Source: a virus. From it: a stretch of DNA of 64,000 nt. The notes under the pieces were generated by a model that was not told where the DNA came from, made no database searches, and saw nothing but the letters and a program-made list of their open reading frames with translations. Location of the stretch: the IMG/VR virus record IMGVR_UViG_3300013093_000023, positions 60,551 to 124,550 of that record. The stretch is one strand, 5' to 3'. Positions within the stretch are counted from its first letter, which is position 1. The number at the start of each line of letters is the position of its first letter. Both the position numbers and the translations under genes were made by a program. Positions 29,158 through 37,311 of the stretch are shown here, piece after piece.

Positions 29158-30183
29158 ATGTACGGACGTGGAATATTTGTTAAAAAGAACGGACTTTGGG
29201 TCGAAACTACTCCGAGGGTAGCCGACCACAATAATCCACTGGCCAGTAATACTGGTAATACTGTTGTTGTTAGCGTTACAATTATTGGCGGCAGTGGTGG
29301 ATCTGGTGGCGGCAATGGATACCCTGGTTATAACGGGCGTCAGGTCACTGGCAATCTTACACTAGGCTATAGCGATCAAATTACTGTAGCTATTGGCGCA
29401 GGTGGCGGAGCAGGTTCAGGAGGCGCCGGAGCTGGAGGTGGCAGTGGTGGCGCAAACAATCTAGGATTCAATGGAGCCAATGGTGGATCGGCTGGATCCG
29501 GTGGTGGTAACTCTGGAGGCGGTGGTGGTGGAGCAACCGTACTATTGCTAAACAAACAATTAAAAATCGTTGCCGGAGGCGGCGGAGGTGGAGGTGGCGG
29601 CGGAGCCAGCTCTGATGGTCGAGCAAATCAAGGCTATACTAGCGACGGACACCAATATGGATTACCCGGACAAGACAAAACATCTGGTGGTAATCAATAT
29701 GTTGGGGGTGGCGGTGGTGGCAAGATCATCTGTACCAAACTATATCAGTTGGGATTATTGCCTGAAGACATTTATGCGGCAGACCAAGCATTTGGTGCTC
29801 GCTTAGTTGAACGTTACCCAGATGTATATAATGGCTATAGAGCTTGGGCAGAAATAGTAGTCGATTGGATGTCGGGTGATGGCCCACAAATGATGTTCTG
29901 GATACGTGACACAGAGCAACGTCGGCAGGCACAAATTAACTGGTCCACTCGGTGGGCACAGGCAATAGCAACTCCTTGGGCCAATTGGATGGCTAATCGC
30001 AACAGCCGTACTGGATTTGCCTTAATGGTAGTTGGTACTCCAATTAGTTACGGGGTAGGTGTATGGCGTCGAGTATTTGGTGCCAGCAAAAAGCCAGCTG
30101 GATTTGTTAAAGGGCTAGCCTTAATTGGTGTATTTACGCTACTACGAACTGTAGTAACCATTGGAAAATTGTTAGGAAAATAA
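29158..30183 (+). CDS. Glycine-rich tail fibre segment ending in a KIICTKLY domain
   Basis: A 341-residue protein in two parts. Residues 1-188 contain a short N-terminal strand region and then a glycine-rich domain (many GGxGG and GSGGG runs) typical of phage fibre tips. At a poly-Gly stretch the sequence switches abruptly to a 153-residue unrelated domain beginning KIICTKLYQLGLLP, with ADQAFGARL, YNGYRAWAEIVVDWM, WSTRWAQAIATPWANWM and a hydrophobic C-terminus (GLALIGVFTLLRTVV) that could be membrane-active or a buried helix. The same domain ends the protein at 30807-32573 at an equivalent poly-Gly junction. Glycine-rich tips of T4-like phages bind receptors. The appended domain may be an assembly chaperone, a capping domain or an acquired element; its function is unknown to me. 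Confidence 0.75.
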   Translation: MYGRGIFVKKNGLWVETTPRVADHNNPLASNTGNTVVVSVTIIGGSGGSGGGNGYPGYNGRQVTGNLTLGYSDQITVAIGAGGGAGSGGAGAGGGSGGANNLGFNGANGGSAGSGGGNSGGGGGGATVLLLNKQLKIVAGGGGGGGGGGASSDGRANQGYTSDGHQYGLPGQDKTSGGNQYVGGGGGGKIICTKLYQLGLLPEDIYAADQAFGARLVERYPDVYNGYRAWAEIVVDWMSGDGPQMMFWIRDTEQRRQAQINWSTRWAQAIATPWANWMANRNSRTGFALMVVGTPISYGVGVWRRVFGASKKPAGFVKGLALIGVFTLLRTVVTIGKLLGK

Positions 30184-30184
30184 A

Positions 30185-30403
30185 ATGTATACAATAGATA
30201 GTTTAAGTGAACAGGTTATCAATAGTTTAAGTGATGCTGAACGCGATCAACTGTACAACATACTGGTAAACAATACTGGATTAATGTTAAAGTTAATGCC
30301 AAATTTACCTTTGTTACTACATATCAGCGGTCAAGATAGAAATATTGCTCATCCAGTTATTGCTAATTTTGAAGCATGGAAAACAAACCAATCACAGGCC
30401 TAA
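30185..30403 (+). CDS. Small protein between two glycine-rich fibre genes
   Basis: A 72-residue protein, MYTIDSLSEQVINSLSDAER at the start, with a mostly helical first half and a hydrophobic LMPNLPLLLHI middle. It starts 2 bases after the preceding stop and overlaps the following gene by 28 bases, so it is probably real and cotranslated. I recognise no family. Together with the next gene it separates the two glycine-rich fibre parts. Confidence 0.55.
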   Translation: MYTIDSLSEQVINSLSDAERDQLYNILVNNTGLMLKLMPNLPLLLHISGQDRNIAHPVIANFEAWKTNQSQA

Positions 30404-30810
30404 CAGTACGCCGAGTCATTGGGCCAGAGCTAACAGCGTTATGGCCTAAAGTAGAGGAATACATTGGTCGAGCTCAACCTTGGGGGTATGGTGATCATAC
30501 TATTGAGCAGATTAAATTAGAATTGATAGTAACAGATAGATGGATACTGCTAATAGCAGAAGATGAAAATAAGGAAATACACGGAGCCGCAACATTTACT
30601 TTTATTGAATATCCCAACGATAAGGTAGCATTTATGACTTATATAGGTGGGCACTTAGTTAGCAACCCTGCTACAAATGCTCAATTAGAACGTATATTAA
30701 AATCATATGGTGCTACTAAAATACAAGGGTTTGTTAGAAAAAGTATGGCGCGATATGCCAGAATGTTTGGATACCGTGAACGAGGAATTGTTGTAGAAAC
30801 TAAATTATGA
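30376..30810 (+). CDS. GNAT-fold acetyltransferase-like protein
   Basis: A 144-residue protein with a GNAT-like order: an N-terminal VRRVIGPELTALWPKVEEYI helix, central strands WILLIAEDENKEIHGAATF and VAFMTYIGGHLV, then a helix (TNAQLERILKSYGATKI) and the late motif SMARYARMFGYRERG, the usual GNAT strand-6 arrangement. The acetyl-CoA pyrophosphate loop (Q/R-x-x-G-x-G/A) is not obvious, so it may be a degenerate or non-catalytic member of the kind found near phage virion genes. It overlaps the genes on both sides by 28 and 4 bases. Its position inside the fibre cluster suggests a role in fibre modification or assembly, but this is inference. Confidence 0.6.
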   Translation: MENKPITGLTVRRVIGPELTALWPKVEEYIGRAQPWGYGDHTIEQIKLELIVTDRWILLIAEDENKEIHGAATFTFIEYPNDKVAFMTYIGGHLVSNPATNAQLERILKSYGATKIQGFVRKSMARYARMFGYRERGIVVETKL

Positions 30811-32573
30811 GCCAATACTATAGCCGACGCCAATTATATTCTCTAGGTGAACCCCTAGGAGATAGTGCTACCCAGACTAAAGTGGGAGGCGGCCGTATCT
30901 ACGGAGGTGGTGGTGGCGGGGGAGGTGGTGGACACAACACAGGACCCCAGGGCGGGGGAGGTGGTGGTGGAGGTGGAGGCTACGGCGGTGGTGTTGGCGG
31001 AAACCAATACGGCGAAAACGATGGTGCTTATAGCGGAAGTAATGGCGGAAGTCTAGTACCGTCTGGATGTGTTGAAACAGATTCAGGCTTGGGTGCCAGT
31101 GCTGATGGTAAAGTAATAATAAGTTATGTTAGCCCATCACGTTTATTCAGTGGCGGGGATATATCTTTTGATGGATATACCTGGACACATACTTATACTA
31201 CAGATACACCAGCATCAGAATCTATATTTACAACCAAAGGCGCCCCAAGCGGGTTTGGTCCTTTTGTTGAAGTAGCACAAGGGTGGACAAAGATCAACGG
31301 AGAATGGAAACAATTCTTTCCGAGCACTGGTAAAATTACATTTAACCCAGATGGTACACTAGATTTAACAACATCTCAAGGAGTCCTGTCTGGGGTTTTA
31401 CCTGCCGATGCGGCAAAGTTAGCACAAGGTGTAAACAACACCAACGCCGGACAGCTAGATTACGCAAGTAGTGTTCGTGCGTCCAACCAATTATTTTATC
31501 TAAGCCAGGTTACACCTTATCCTATTACTGCCAACAATGTTATAGCACCAAACGCATTCAGCTCCGGCGCAGTAGTAGTAATTGATAAAAATGGAAATCC
31601 AGTAGACATAGCTGATTCTAGCGATCCAATTGGTACATTCTTAAATTACGTGTTTGACCCAACACTAGACGGCGGCAATGAAGCACAACAAAATAGTTTT
31701 ATAAGTTGTATACAGGCTGCCGAGTATGTACAGGCTGTTAATAACAGTTTGTCTGGCACTACTAATACCTATACATTTACAGTTCCACCTGGAATTTTCC
31801 AGGTTACCATAGATGCCGTTGCTGGCGGAGGTGGCGGCGGAGGTGGAGAAGAAGTAGGTGTAGGTGATGCTGGAGGCGGTGGTGGTGGAGCTGGCTACGT
31901 ACAAGGACAAACTATGACAGTAAGTCCTGGCGAGCAACTGACTATTACTATTGGTCAAGGCGGCGGTGGAGCACCAGTAGTCGGAAGAACAACCGGAGCA
32001 CCTGGCGGAGCACCTGGCTCAAGCACAGCAATTACAGGTTTAGACGGACATATTGTGGTTACAGGTGGACGTGGAGGCGGCGGTGGAGCCAGCGCAGATA
32101 CCGGTGGGGGTGGTGGCGGCAAGATCATCTGTACTAAGCTCTATGAACTTGGACTACTACCCAAAGATATTTACGAAGCCGACCAAGCGTTTGGCGCTCG
32201 TTTAGTTGAAAGTTACCCAGACATTTATAACGGATATCGTGCCTGGGCTGAAATTGTAGTTGATTGGATGAACGGGCAAGGTCCTAAGATGATGCCTTGG
32301 ATGTCAGATGATGAATTTAGCACAGCGGCACAACAGTGGTCCACTCGATGGGCACAGGCAATAGCAACACCGTGGGCCAATTGGATGGCACACAAAAACG
32401 ATCGTACAGGATTAGCACTGATGATTGTAGGTACACCAATCAGTTATGCTGTAGGAGTATGGCGTCGGATATTTGGGCCAGCACGTAAACCAGCAGGATT
32501 TGTTAAAGGGCTAGCTCTTATTGCGGTATTTGTATTATTAAGAGCTATTGTACTAATAGGAAAGGGCAAATAA
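30807..32573 (+). CDS. Two-part glycine-rich tail fibre protein ending in a KIICTKLY domain
   Basis: A 588-residue protein with four parts. Residues about 25-100 are a glycine-rich tract closing with SADGKVIISYVSPSRLF, the strand that usually ends such domains. Residues 105-310 are a separate structural region (DGYTWTHTYTT, WTKINGEWKQFFPSTGKITF). Residues 315-437 are a second glycine-rich domain opened by TNTYTFTVPPGIFQVTIDAV. From residue 439 the KIICTKLYELGLLP domain follows, ending in a hydrophobic LIAVFVLLRAIVLIGKGK. That C-terminal domain is closely similar to the end of the 29158 protein. The second glycine-rich domain lacks its closing strand, which instead appears in the next gene. 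Start overlaps the previous stop by 4 bases (ATGA). Confidence 0.75.
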   Translation: MSQYYSRRQLYSLGEPLGDSATQTKVGGGRIYGGGGGGGGGGHNTGPQGGGGGGGGGGYGGGVGGNQYGENDGAYSGSNGGSLVPSGCVETDSGLGASADGKVIISYVSPSRLFSGGDISFDGYTWTHTYTTDTPASESIFTTKGAPSGFGPFVEVAQGWTKINGEWKQFFPSTGKITFNPDGTLDLTTSQGVLSGVLPADAAKLAQGVNNTNAGQLDYASSVRASNQLFYLSQVTPYPITANNVIAPNAFSSGAVVVIDKNGNPVDIADSSDPIGTFLNYVFDPTLDGGNEAQQNSFISCIQAAEYVQAVNNSLSGTTNTYTFTVPPGIFQVTIDAVAGGGGGGGGEEVGVGDAGGGGGGAGYVQGQTMTVSPGEQLTITIGQGGGGAPVVGRTTGAPGGAPGSSTAITGLDGHIVVTGGRGGGGGASADTGGGGGGKIICTKLYELGLLPKDIYEADQAFGARLVESYPDIYNGYRAWAEIVVDWMNGQGPKMMPWMSDDEFSTAAQQWSTRWAQAIATPWANWMAHKNDRTGLALMIVGTPISYAVGVWRRIFGPARKPAGFVKGLALIAVFVLLRAIVLIGKGK

Positions 32574-32574
32574 T

Positions 32575-32886
32575 ATGGCAGGCGGTGGAGCAGGTGGAAC
32601 CCCAAACGGCAGCCCAGGTGCTGACGGGCAAGGCGGTAGCGGAGATAGCAGTTCAGGATCCGGCGGTGCAGGTGGCAGTACACCTTTTGGCACAGGTGGC
32701 GCTGGCGGCGTCCCTGGGGATAGCACCGGCAAAGACGGCCAAGGCTATGGAGCCGGCGGCGGTGGAGCAGGATTTACAGATAGAACCGGTCCACTTAACT
32801 GGGGCGGAGGCGCAGGTGCGCCGGGGCTAGTAAGAATTTATTGGGGGCCACAACAAGACCCAAATTACACTACAGTACCAAAGTAA
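32575..32886 (+). CDS. Glycine-rich fibre tip fragment encoded as a separate gene
   Basis: A 103-residue protein made almost wholly of Gly, Ala, Ser and Asp (MAGGGAGGTPNGSPGADGQG at the start), closing with GGGAGAPGLVRIYWGPQQ, the terminal strand typical of glycine-rich fibre domains. It starts 2 bases after the stop of the KIICTKLY-domain gene (TAATATG arrangement). It reads like the missing second half of the glycine-rich domain interrupted in the preceding gene. Whether it assembles with that protein or is a remnant cannot be told from sequence. No ribosome-binding site is obvious, so translation may depend on coupling. Confidence 0.65.
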   Translation: MAGGGAGGTPNGSPGADGQGGSGDSSSGSGGAGGSTPFGTGGAGGVPGDSTGKDGQGYGAGGGGAGFTDRTGPLNWGGGAGAPGLVRIYWGPQQDPNYTTVPK

Positions 32887-32893
32887 TAATTTT

Positions 32894-32901
32894 GATAAGT
32901 A
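32894..32901 (+). promoter_or_regulatory. Weak late promoter-like motif (GATAAGTA)
   Basis: GATAAGTACAG lies in the 34-base gap before the fibre gene at 32921 and differs from GATAAATAC at one position. A CGGAA element about 8 bases before the ATG could act as its ribosome-binding site. Confidence 0.35.
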
Positions 32902-32920
32902 CAGTATAACGGAATAAAAT

Positions 32921-34879
32921 ATGCCATACACAATTAATCATTATAACGGCAACGTATTAATACAAACAATTAACGACGGGTTTGCAGACAATTCAACCTC
33001 GCTGACTTTCCCTGGCCCAAATTATGTAGGCTATGGGCAGTATCTTAACCAAAACTTAGTATATCTACTAGAGAATTTTGCGGGAAACACAGCACCCGGC
33101 GGTCAAAATGTACCTGGACAACTTTGGTTTAACACACAACAACAAACATTAAACGTATTTACAAGTGCTGGATATGTTCCAGTATCTGGTGTTATTGTAA
33201 GTAATCTACAACCAGCTGGTACTAAACCCGGCGATACTTGGTTTAATACTGGTACAAGTCAGTTTTATTTGTTTGATGGAACTGATTGGAATTTAATTGG
33301 GCCAGCATACACTAGAGCACAAGGTATCAGCGGTGCAGTACCTGTTCCGGTAGTTGATACGCTAGGTACTGTACATAATATTCTTCAACTACAGTATGGT
33401 AATGTAGTTATTGCTACAGTCAGCGGAGATCCAACGTTTGCTCCTGCTTCAGGATTATCTGGTTTTACCTTAGTAAAACCTGGTATTACATTTAACAGTT
33501 CAATGACTGCTTCGATTAATACCAACATTGTTGGTACCCTAACCGGTAACGTAGTTGCTCAGTCTATATCTGGCACATTAACTGGACCAGTGTTTGGTAA
33601 CTTAACTGGTGACGTAGTTGGTAACTTAACTGGTAACGTTGTAGCAACTACACTAGTTGGGTCATTGACTGGTAACGTACAAAGTAGTCGTGGGCAAATA
33701 ACAAACTTTAGTACAGCTAACGCTGTGATTGCTGGCGGATATATTACAGTATCAAATGTAACAACCCTAACATTAACAGCTACAAATCTCAGTACAGCCA
33801 ATGCTGTAATCACAGGAGGCACAGCAACAGGCCTTGCTAACATTTCAGCTACAACTGGTTCTTTTTCTACCATTAACGTAACAACAGAAATTGTTGCTAA
33901 TTTACGTACAGGCAACGCACAAATTACTGGTGGTAACTCATCTGTAACAAATGCAACATCGGTAAATGAAACCGCTACAAACTTTAGTACTGGTAATGCT
34001 CTTATCACCGGCGGTAACGTTAATGGCCTTACTAATTTAAGTGCGGCAACCGCATCCTTCCAAAATTTAACTACAACTTCTATTAGTATCAGCAGTGGTA
34101 GTATCGCTGGTTTAACTAACTTAGGTTCTGGTAATGCTACTATTACAAACTTTAGCACTGGCAACGCACAGGTCACCGGCGGTACGCTAGCAAATGTATC
34201 AATAACTACTCCTGTTGTTACTCGAGCAAACTTAGTAAATGCTATTGCAAATACTCCAGCAACTAATGATCGTACTGCCAACGTAGCTACTACCGCTTTT
34301 GTTCATAATGTTATGCCAACTGGTATGATTATTATGTGGGGCGGTTTAGTTTCTAATATTCCAAGTGGCTGGCATTTATGTGATGGCACTGGTGGTACAC
34401 CAGATTTACAAGATAGATTTATTGTAGGCGCTGGAAACAATTATAATGTTGGCGACTCAGCTGGTCAAAACACCACTACACTAACTACTGCTATGTTACC
34501 AAGCCATAACCACTTTGTAACATTAACTGGCAATACAAATACTGCTGGTAGTCACTCACACGGAGTGGCAATAACTGACAATGGACACGCACACGTTATG
34601 CCGGGTGACGATCAGCTAGCATTTGCTGCCGGCCGTGCTAACTGGAGTGGATCATCAGTTGACAGTTTTGGATACGATGCTACCAGTGTAGCCAGTGGCG
34701 GTGGAAGATTATGGAATACAACAACTGCTAGCACTGGTATTGGCGTCAGCATTAATACTGCCAATGACCACTTACATTCGTTAACTATTTCTGGAAATAC
34801 TGCGTCAACTGGTGCTGGTACAGCATTTGATAATCGCCCACCTTACTACGCACTTTGCTTTTTACAGAAAGTCTATTAA
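32921..34879 (+). CDS. Short tail fibre-like protein with phage tail collar domain, paralogue 2 of 3
   Basis: A 652-residue fibre. Residues 1-190 are the N-terminal domain shared with the 27082 and 35452 proteins (YLNQNLVYLLENFAG, GQLWFNTQQQTLNVF, GDTWFNTGTSQFYLFDGTDW). Residues about 190-440 are beta-helical repeats: a block of LTG-x-V-x-G-x-LTG units and then NFSTGNAQITGG-type units. From about residue 465 the tail collar domain begins: PTGMIIMWGGLVSNIPSGWH, LCDGTGGTPDLQDRFIVGAG, then MLPSHNHFVTL with the HSH/HAH histidines that bind metal in T4 gp12-type fibres, and ends DNRPPYYALCFLQKVY. T4 gp12 binds the LPS core. The stop overlaps the start of an oxygenase gene by one base. Confidence 0.9.
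   Translation: MPYTINHYNGNVLIQTINDGFADNSTSLTFPGPNYVGYGQYLNQNLVYLLENFAGNTAPGGQNVPGQLWFNTQQQTLNVFTSAGYVPVSGVIVSNLQPAGTKPGDTWFNTGTSQFYLFDGTDWNLIGPAYTRAQGISGAVPVPVVDTLGTVHNILQLQYGNVVIATVSGDPTFAPASGLSGFTLVKPGITFNSSMTASINTNIVGTLTGNVVAQSISGTLTGPVFGNLTGDVVGNLTGNVVATTLVGSLTGNVQSSRGQITNFSTANAVIAGGYITVSNVTTLTLTATNLSTANAVITGGTATGLANISATTGSFSTINVTTEIVANLRTGNAQITGGNSSVTNATSVNETATNFSTGNALITGGNVNGLTNLSAATASFQNLTTTSISISSGSIAGLTNLGSGNATITNFSTGNAQVTGGTLANVSITTPVVTRANLVNAIANTPATNDRTANVATTAFVHNVMPTGMIIMWGGLVSNIPSGWHLCDGTGGTPDLQDRFIVGAGNNYNVGDSAGQNTTTLTTAMLPSHNHFVTLTGNTNTAGSHSHGVAITDNGHAHVMPGDDQLAFAAGRANWSGSSVDSFGYDATSVASGGGRLWNTTTASTGIGVSINTANDHLHSLTISGNTASTGAGTAFDNRPPYYALCFLQKVY
33535..33675 (+). repeat. Direct repeats encoding LTGxVxGxLTG units in the collar-domain fibre
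   Basis: Four to five copies of a roughly 24-base unit centred on AACTTAACTGGTAACGT encode LTGNV, LTGPVFGN, LTGDVVGN, LTGNV and LTGNV. They lie inside the fibre gene and match a similar LTGNV unit in the 35452 gene. Such tracts can support recombination between fibre genes. Confidence 0.6.
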
Positions 34880-35451
34880 TGATTATAGAGTTGGACAATT
34901 TTGTTAGTCCAGATATTGTAAATTATTTAAGCGGCAAATTACGTGAATCTAAAAGCATTTACGGTGAAGCAAACGAGTATCATAGACAGGGTGTTACTGT
35001 AACAATTAGTAAAATCCCAGAGTTAGCTGAAGTTAACAACCAACTCAGCAAAATTTTTGGTAAAATTAAGCAAACTGTACGCGAGTATTACAGACCCAGT
35101 TACAGCGGTAACAGCGACACAGGATACGAATATCACTTGTACGAACCCGGCGATGTATGCGAACTACACAGTGATAGCGAAATAGTAGCAGGTGTGAATG
35201 AATTACGCTATGCCAGCGTGGTTCTTCATTTAAGCACAATTAACAATGGTGGGGAATTGGTTTTTCCAGCACAAAACCAAACGGTAACAACACGTGCTGG
35301 AAAAGTAGTAATTTTCCCTCCATATGGTATGTTCAGCCATTATACAACCCCTAGCACAGAAGCCAGGGAAGTAATAGTATCGTGGCTAACATACGATGGT
35401 GTAGGCATTGTTAAAAAAGGCATAAATATAACAAGCAATCAAGGACTATAA
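34879..35451 (+). CDS. 2-oxoglutarate/Fe(II)-dependent oxygenase
   Basis: A 190-residue protein from the ATG at 34879, which overlaps the fibre stop by one base; an in-frame TTG at 34855 would add 8 residues but lies inside the fibre gene. The iron-binding facial triad is visible: His97 and Asp99 in ELHSDSE, and His154 in FSHYTTP. Arg163 in EAREVIVSW is the expected 2-oxoglutarate anchor. The fold closes with GGELVFPAQ and KVVIFPP strands, as in prolyl-hydroxylase-like members. Phages often carry such enzymes next to fibre genes, where hydroxylation of fibre residues or of host targets is suspected. The substrate is unknown. Confidence 0.88.
   Translation: MIIELDNFVSPDIVNYLSGKLRESKSIYGEANEYHRQGVTVTISKIPELAEVNNQLSKIFGKIKQTVREYYRPSYSGNSDTGYEYHLYEPGDVCELHSDSEIVAGVNELRYASVVLHLSTINNGGELVFPAQNQTVTTRAGKVVIFPPYGMFSHYTTPSTEAREVIVSWLTYDGVGIVKKGINITSNQGL
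35421..35428 (+). promoter_or_regulatory. Late promoter-like motif (CATAAATA)
   Basis: CATAAATATAAC lies inside the end of the oxygenase gene, 24 bases before the ATG at 35452, with an AAGGA ribosome-binding site between them at 35441-35445. The 7-base ATAAATA core is intact, but the AT-rich setting makes chance occurrence possible. Confidence 0.4.
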
Positions 35452-37299
35452 ATGTCATACACAATTAACCTAACCTCTGGTACATCATTAATCCCAGGCG
35501 GTCTTAGCGATGGTACAGTAGATACCACCCATTCCAGCCTAGTTTTAATTGGTAAAAATTACGCTGGTTATGGCCAGTTTTTAAACGATAACTTTGTAAA
35601 ATTATTAGAGAACTTTGCGTTTAGCCAAAGTCCAAGTAATCCTTTAGCAGGACAATTATGGTGGGACACTACAAATAATGTATTAAAAGTATACACTGGC
35701 TCAAGTTGGAAAATTTCAACAGGTGCTACAAGTGCTCCTGCTAGTGCACCCCCATCTGATTTAACTAAAGGCGGCGGCGACTTATGGTTTGATAACACAA
35801 ACGGACAGTTAAAAGTATATGACGGTAGCAAGTTTGTTACAATCGGACCAGCCGCAACTACAGCAACAGGCGACTCTGGTGTAGTTCCTAGTTTATTAAC
35901 TGACACAGCAGGTCAGGTTCACACAATTATTCAATTTAGAATTAAAGGTTTAGTTTACGCTATTTTTGCGTATGAAAACTTTAGTACAGTTACTCCTGGA
36001 TTTACCACTATTGTTGCCGGTATGAACTGGAACAGTACAAACGTTCCGGCTATGGGTCTAAGCAATCAAAGTGTTGCTCCTCTTGCTGGTAACCTAGTAT
36101 TACGTGACAACAACGGTGGTATACAAGCAGGCGCTATTGCTGGTAGTTCAGCAACTATTACTGGTCCTATTTCAGCAACTGGTGGTATCACTGGTTCGTT
36201 AACTGGTAACGTTAGTGCTACGTTGGCCACAGTTGGCACACTAAATGCCACAACAATTACAGCCGCAGGTGGTATTACAACCAGCACTGGATTTAACGGA
36301 ACACTATTAACTTCCGCACAACAAAATATTACACAACTTGGTAACATTTACAATTTAAGCACAAACGGTACAACCAATTTGTATGGAAGAGCCTACTACA
36401 ATGGCGCAGAAATTGCAACCACTGGTGCTAACGCAAGTATCACGTTTGGTTACCTAGACAGCACAGTAATTGGTTTTAACACACCAAGTTCAGCAACATT
36501 TACAACAGTAACAGTTGGAGCAACTGGTGTCAGTCCTGGTATTATTCCGGCATCAAACGCAGTTATTAACCTAGGTTCTAGTACAGCGTTCTGGAACGGT
36601 ATGTATGCCAATGCCGCTATCGTTAACCAGGTAATTACATCTGGTAATATTACCGCTGGCGCTAATTTAAGTGTAGTATCAAACGTTGCGGCCGGCAATC
36701 TAGTATCAAGATCGATTACTACATCTCCTACTGTTAATGCCGCAAACGTAAACGTTACATCAAATCTATTCTTAAACAACACAGCTACACTAACAGTATT
36801 CAATACTGTGGTAACTGGTAACGTTACACCAAGTGCTAACTTAGCAAGTAACCTAGGTAGTGTGTCAAATTGGTTCAACAACATTTACGGTACTGCTATT
36901 CACGCACAATACGCCGACTTGGCAGAACGCTTCCATGCAGACGCAGAGTATGCTCCAGGTACCGTTGTAGAAATGGGCGGACTATACGAAATTACTCAAG
37001 TGGTTGAGGAATTAAGTGATAAAGTTTTTGGTGTCATAAGTACTAATGCAGCCTATTTGATGAATTCTGGGGCTGGCGACAATTTAACTCACCCACCTGT
37101 AGCAATGAGCGGACGTGTTCCAGTTAGAGTAATTGGGTTTGTTGCCAAAGGCGATCGTTTGGTCAGTGCCGGGCAAGGTCGTGCAAGAGCAGGAAAAACA
37201 TCAGAAATTACAGCATTCAATGTCATTGGACGCAGTTTGGTTGACAAGCATAGCGAAGAAGAATGTACAATTGAAGCTATTGTAAAGATAAATTCATAG
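35452..37299 (+). CDS. Tail fibre-like protein with C-terminal ADLAERF domain, paralogue 3 of 3
   Basis: A 615-residue fibre. Residues 1-190 are the shared N-terminal domain (NYAGYGQFLNDNFVKLLENF, AGQLWWDTTNNVLKVYTGSS, GGDLWFDNTNGQLKVYDGSK). The middle is beta-rich with LTGNVSATLATVGTLNATTI-like repeats. The C-terminal 150 residues start with the anchor LGSVSNWFNNIYGTAIHAQY, followed by ADLAERFHADAEYAPGTVVE, a DKVFGVISTNAAYLMN strand and RVPVRVIGFVAKGDRL. This C-terminal block recurs on fibre proteins of many phages in my recollection and may be an assembly domain, possibly self-releasing, but no catalytic dyad is assigned here. An AAGGA site precedes the ATG. Confidence 0.8.
   Translation: MSYTINLTSGTSLIPGGLSDGTVDTTHSSLVLIGKNYAGYGQFLNDNFVKLLENFAFSQSPSNPLAGQLWWDTTNNVLKVYTGSSWKISTGATSAPASAPPSDLTKGGGDLWFDNTNGQLKVYDGSKFVTIGPAATTATGDSGVVPSLLTDTAGQVHTIIQFRIKGLVYAIFAYENFSTVTPGFTTIVAGMNWNSTNVPAMGLSNQSVAPLAGNLVLRDNNGGIQAGAIAGSSATITGPISATGGITGSLTGNVSATLATVGTLNATTITAAGGITTSTGFNGTLLTSAQQNITQLGNIYNLSTNGTTNLYGRAYYNGAEIATTGANASITFGYLDSTVIGFNTPSSATFTTVTVGATGVSPGIIPASNAVINLGSSTAFWNGMYANAAIVNQVITSGNITAGANLSVVSNVAAGNLVSRSITTSPTVNAANVNVTSNLFLNNTATLTVFNTVVTGNVTPSANLASNLGSVSNWFNNIYGTAIHAQYADLAERFHADAEYAPGTVVEMGGLYEITQVVEELSDKVFGVISTNAAYLMNSGAGDNLTHPPVAMSGRVPVRVIGFVAKGDRLVSAGQGRARAGKTSEITAFNVIGRSLVDKHSEEECTIEAIVKINS
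37287..37294 (+). promoter_or_regulatory. Late promoter-like motif (GATAAATT)
   Basis: GATAAATT overlaps the end of the preceding fibre gene. Transcription would begin near 37300, and an AGGAA ribosome-binding site lies at 37298-37302 before the ATG at 37312. One mismatch from the GATAAATA form. Confidence 0.35.
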
Positions 37300-37311
37300 G
37301 AAATAAGAAAT

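Noticed and set aside
29281-31010. Repetitive GGN-rich DNA resembling a CRISPR or satellite array
   Set aside because: Units are irregular and encode glycine-rich fibre domains in frame; there are no constant repeats with unique spacers.
33559-34281. A 240-residue open frame on the minus strand opposite the collar fibre
   Set aside because: It is a mirror of the Gly/Asn/Thr-rich repeats; hydrophobic LPVLKFV repeats are a translation artefact, and a well-supported fibre gene covers the same bases.
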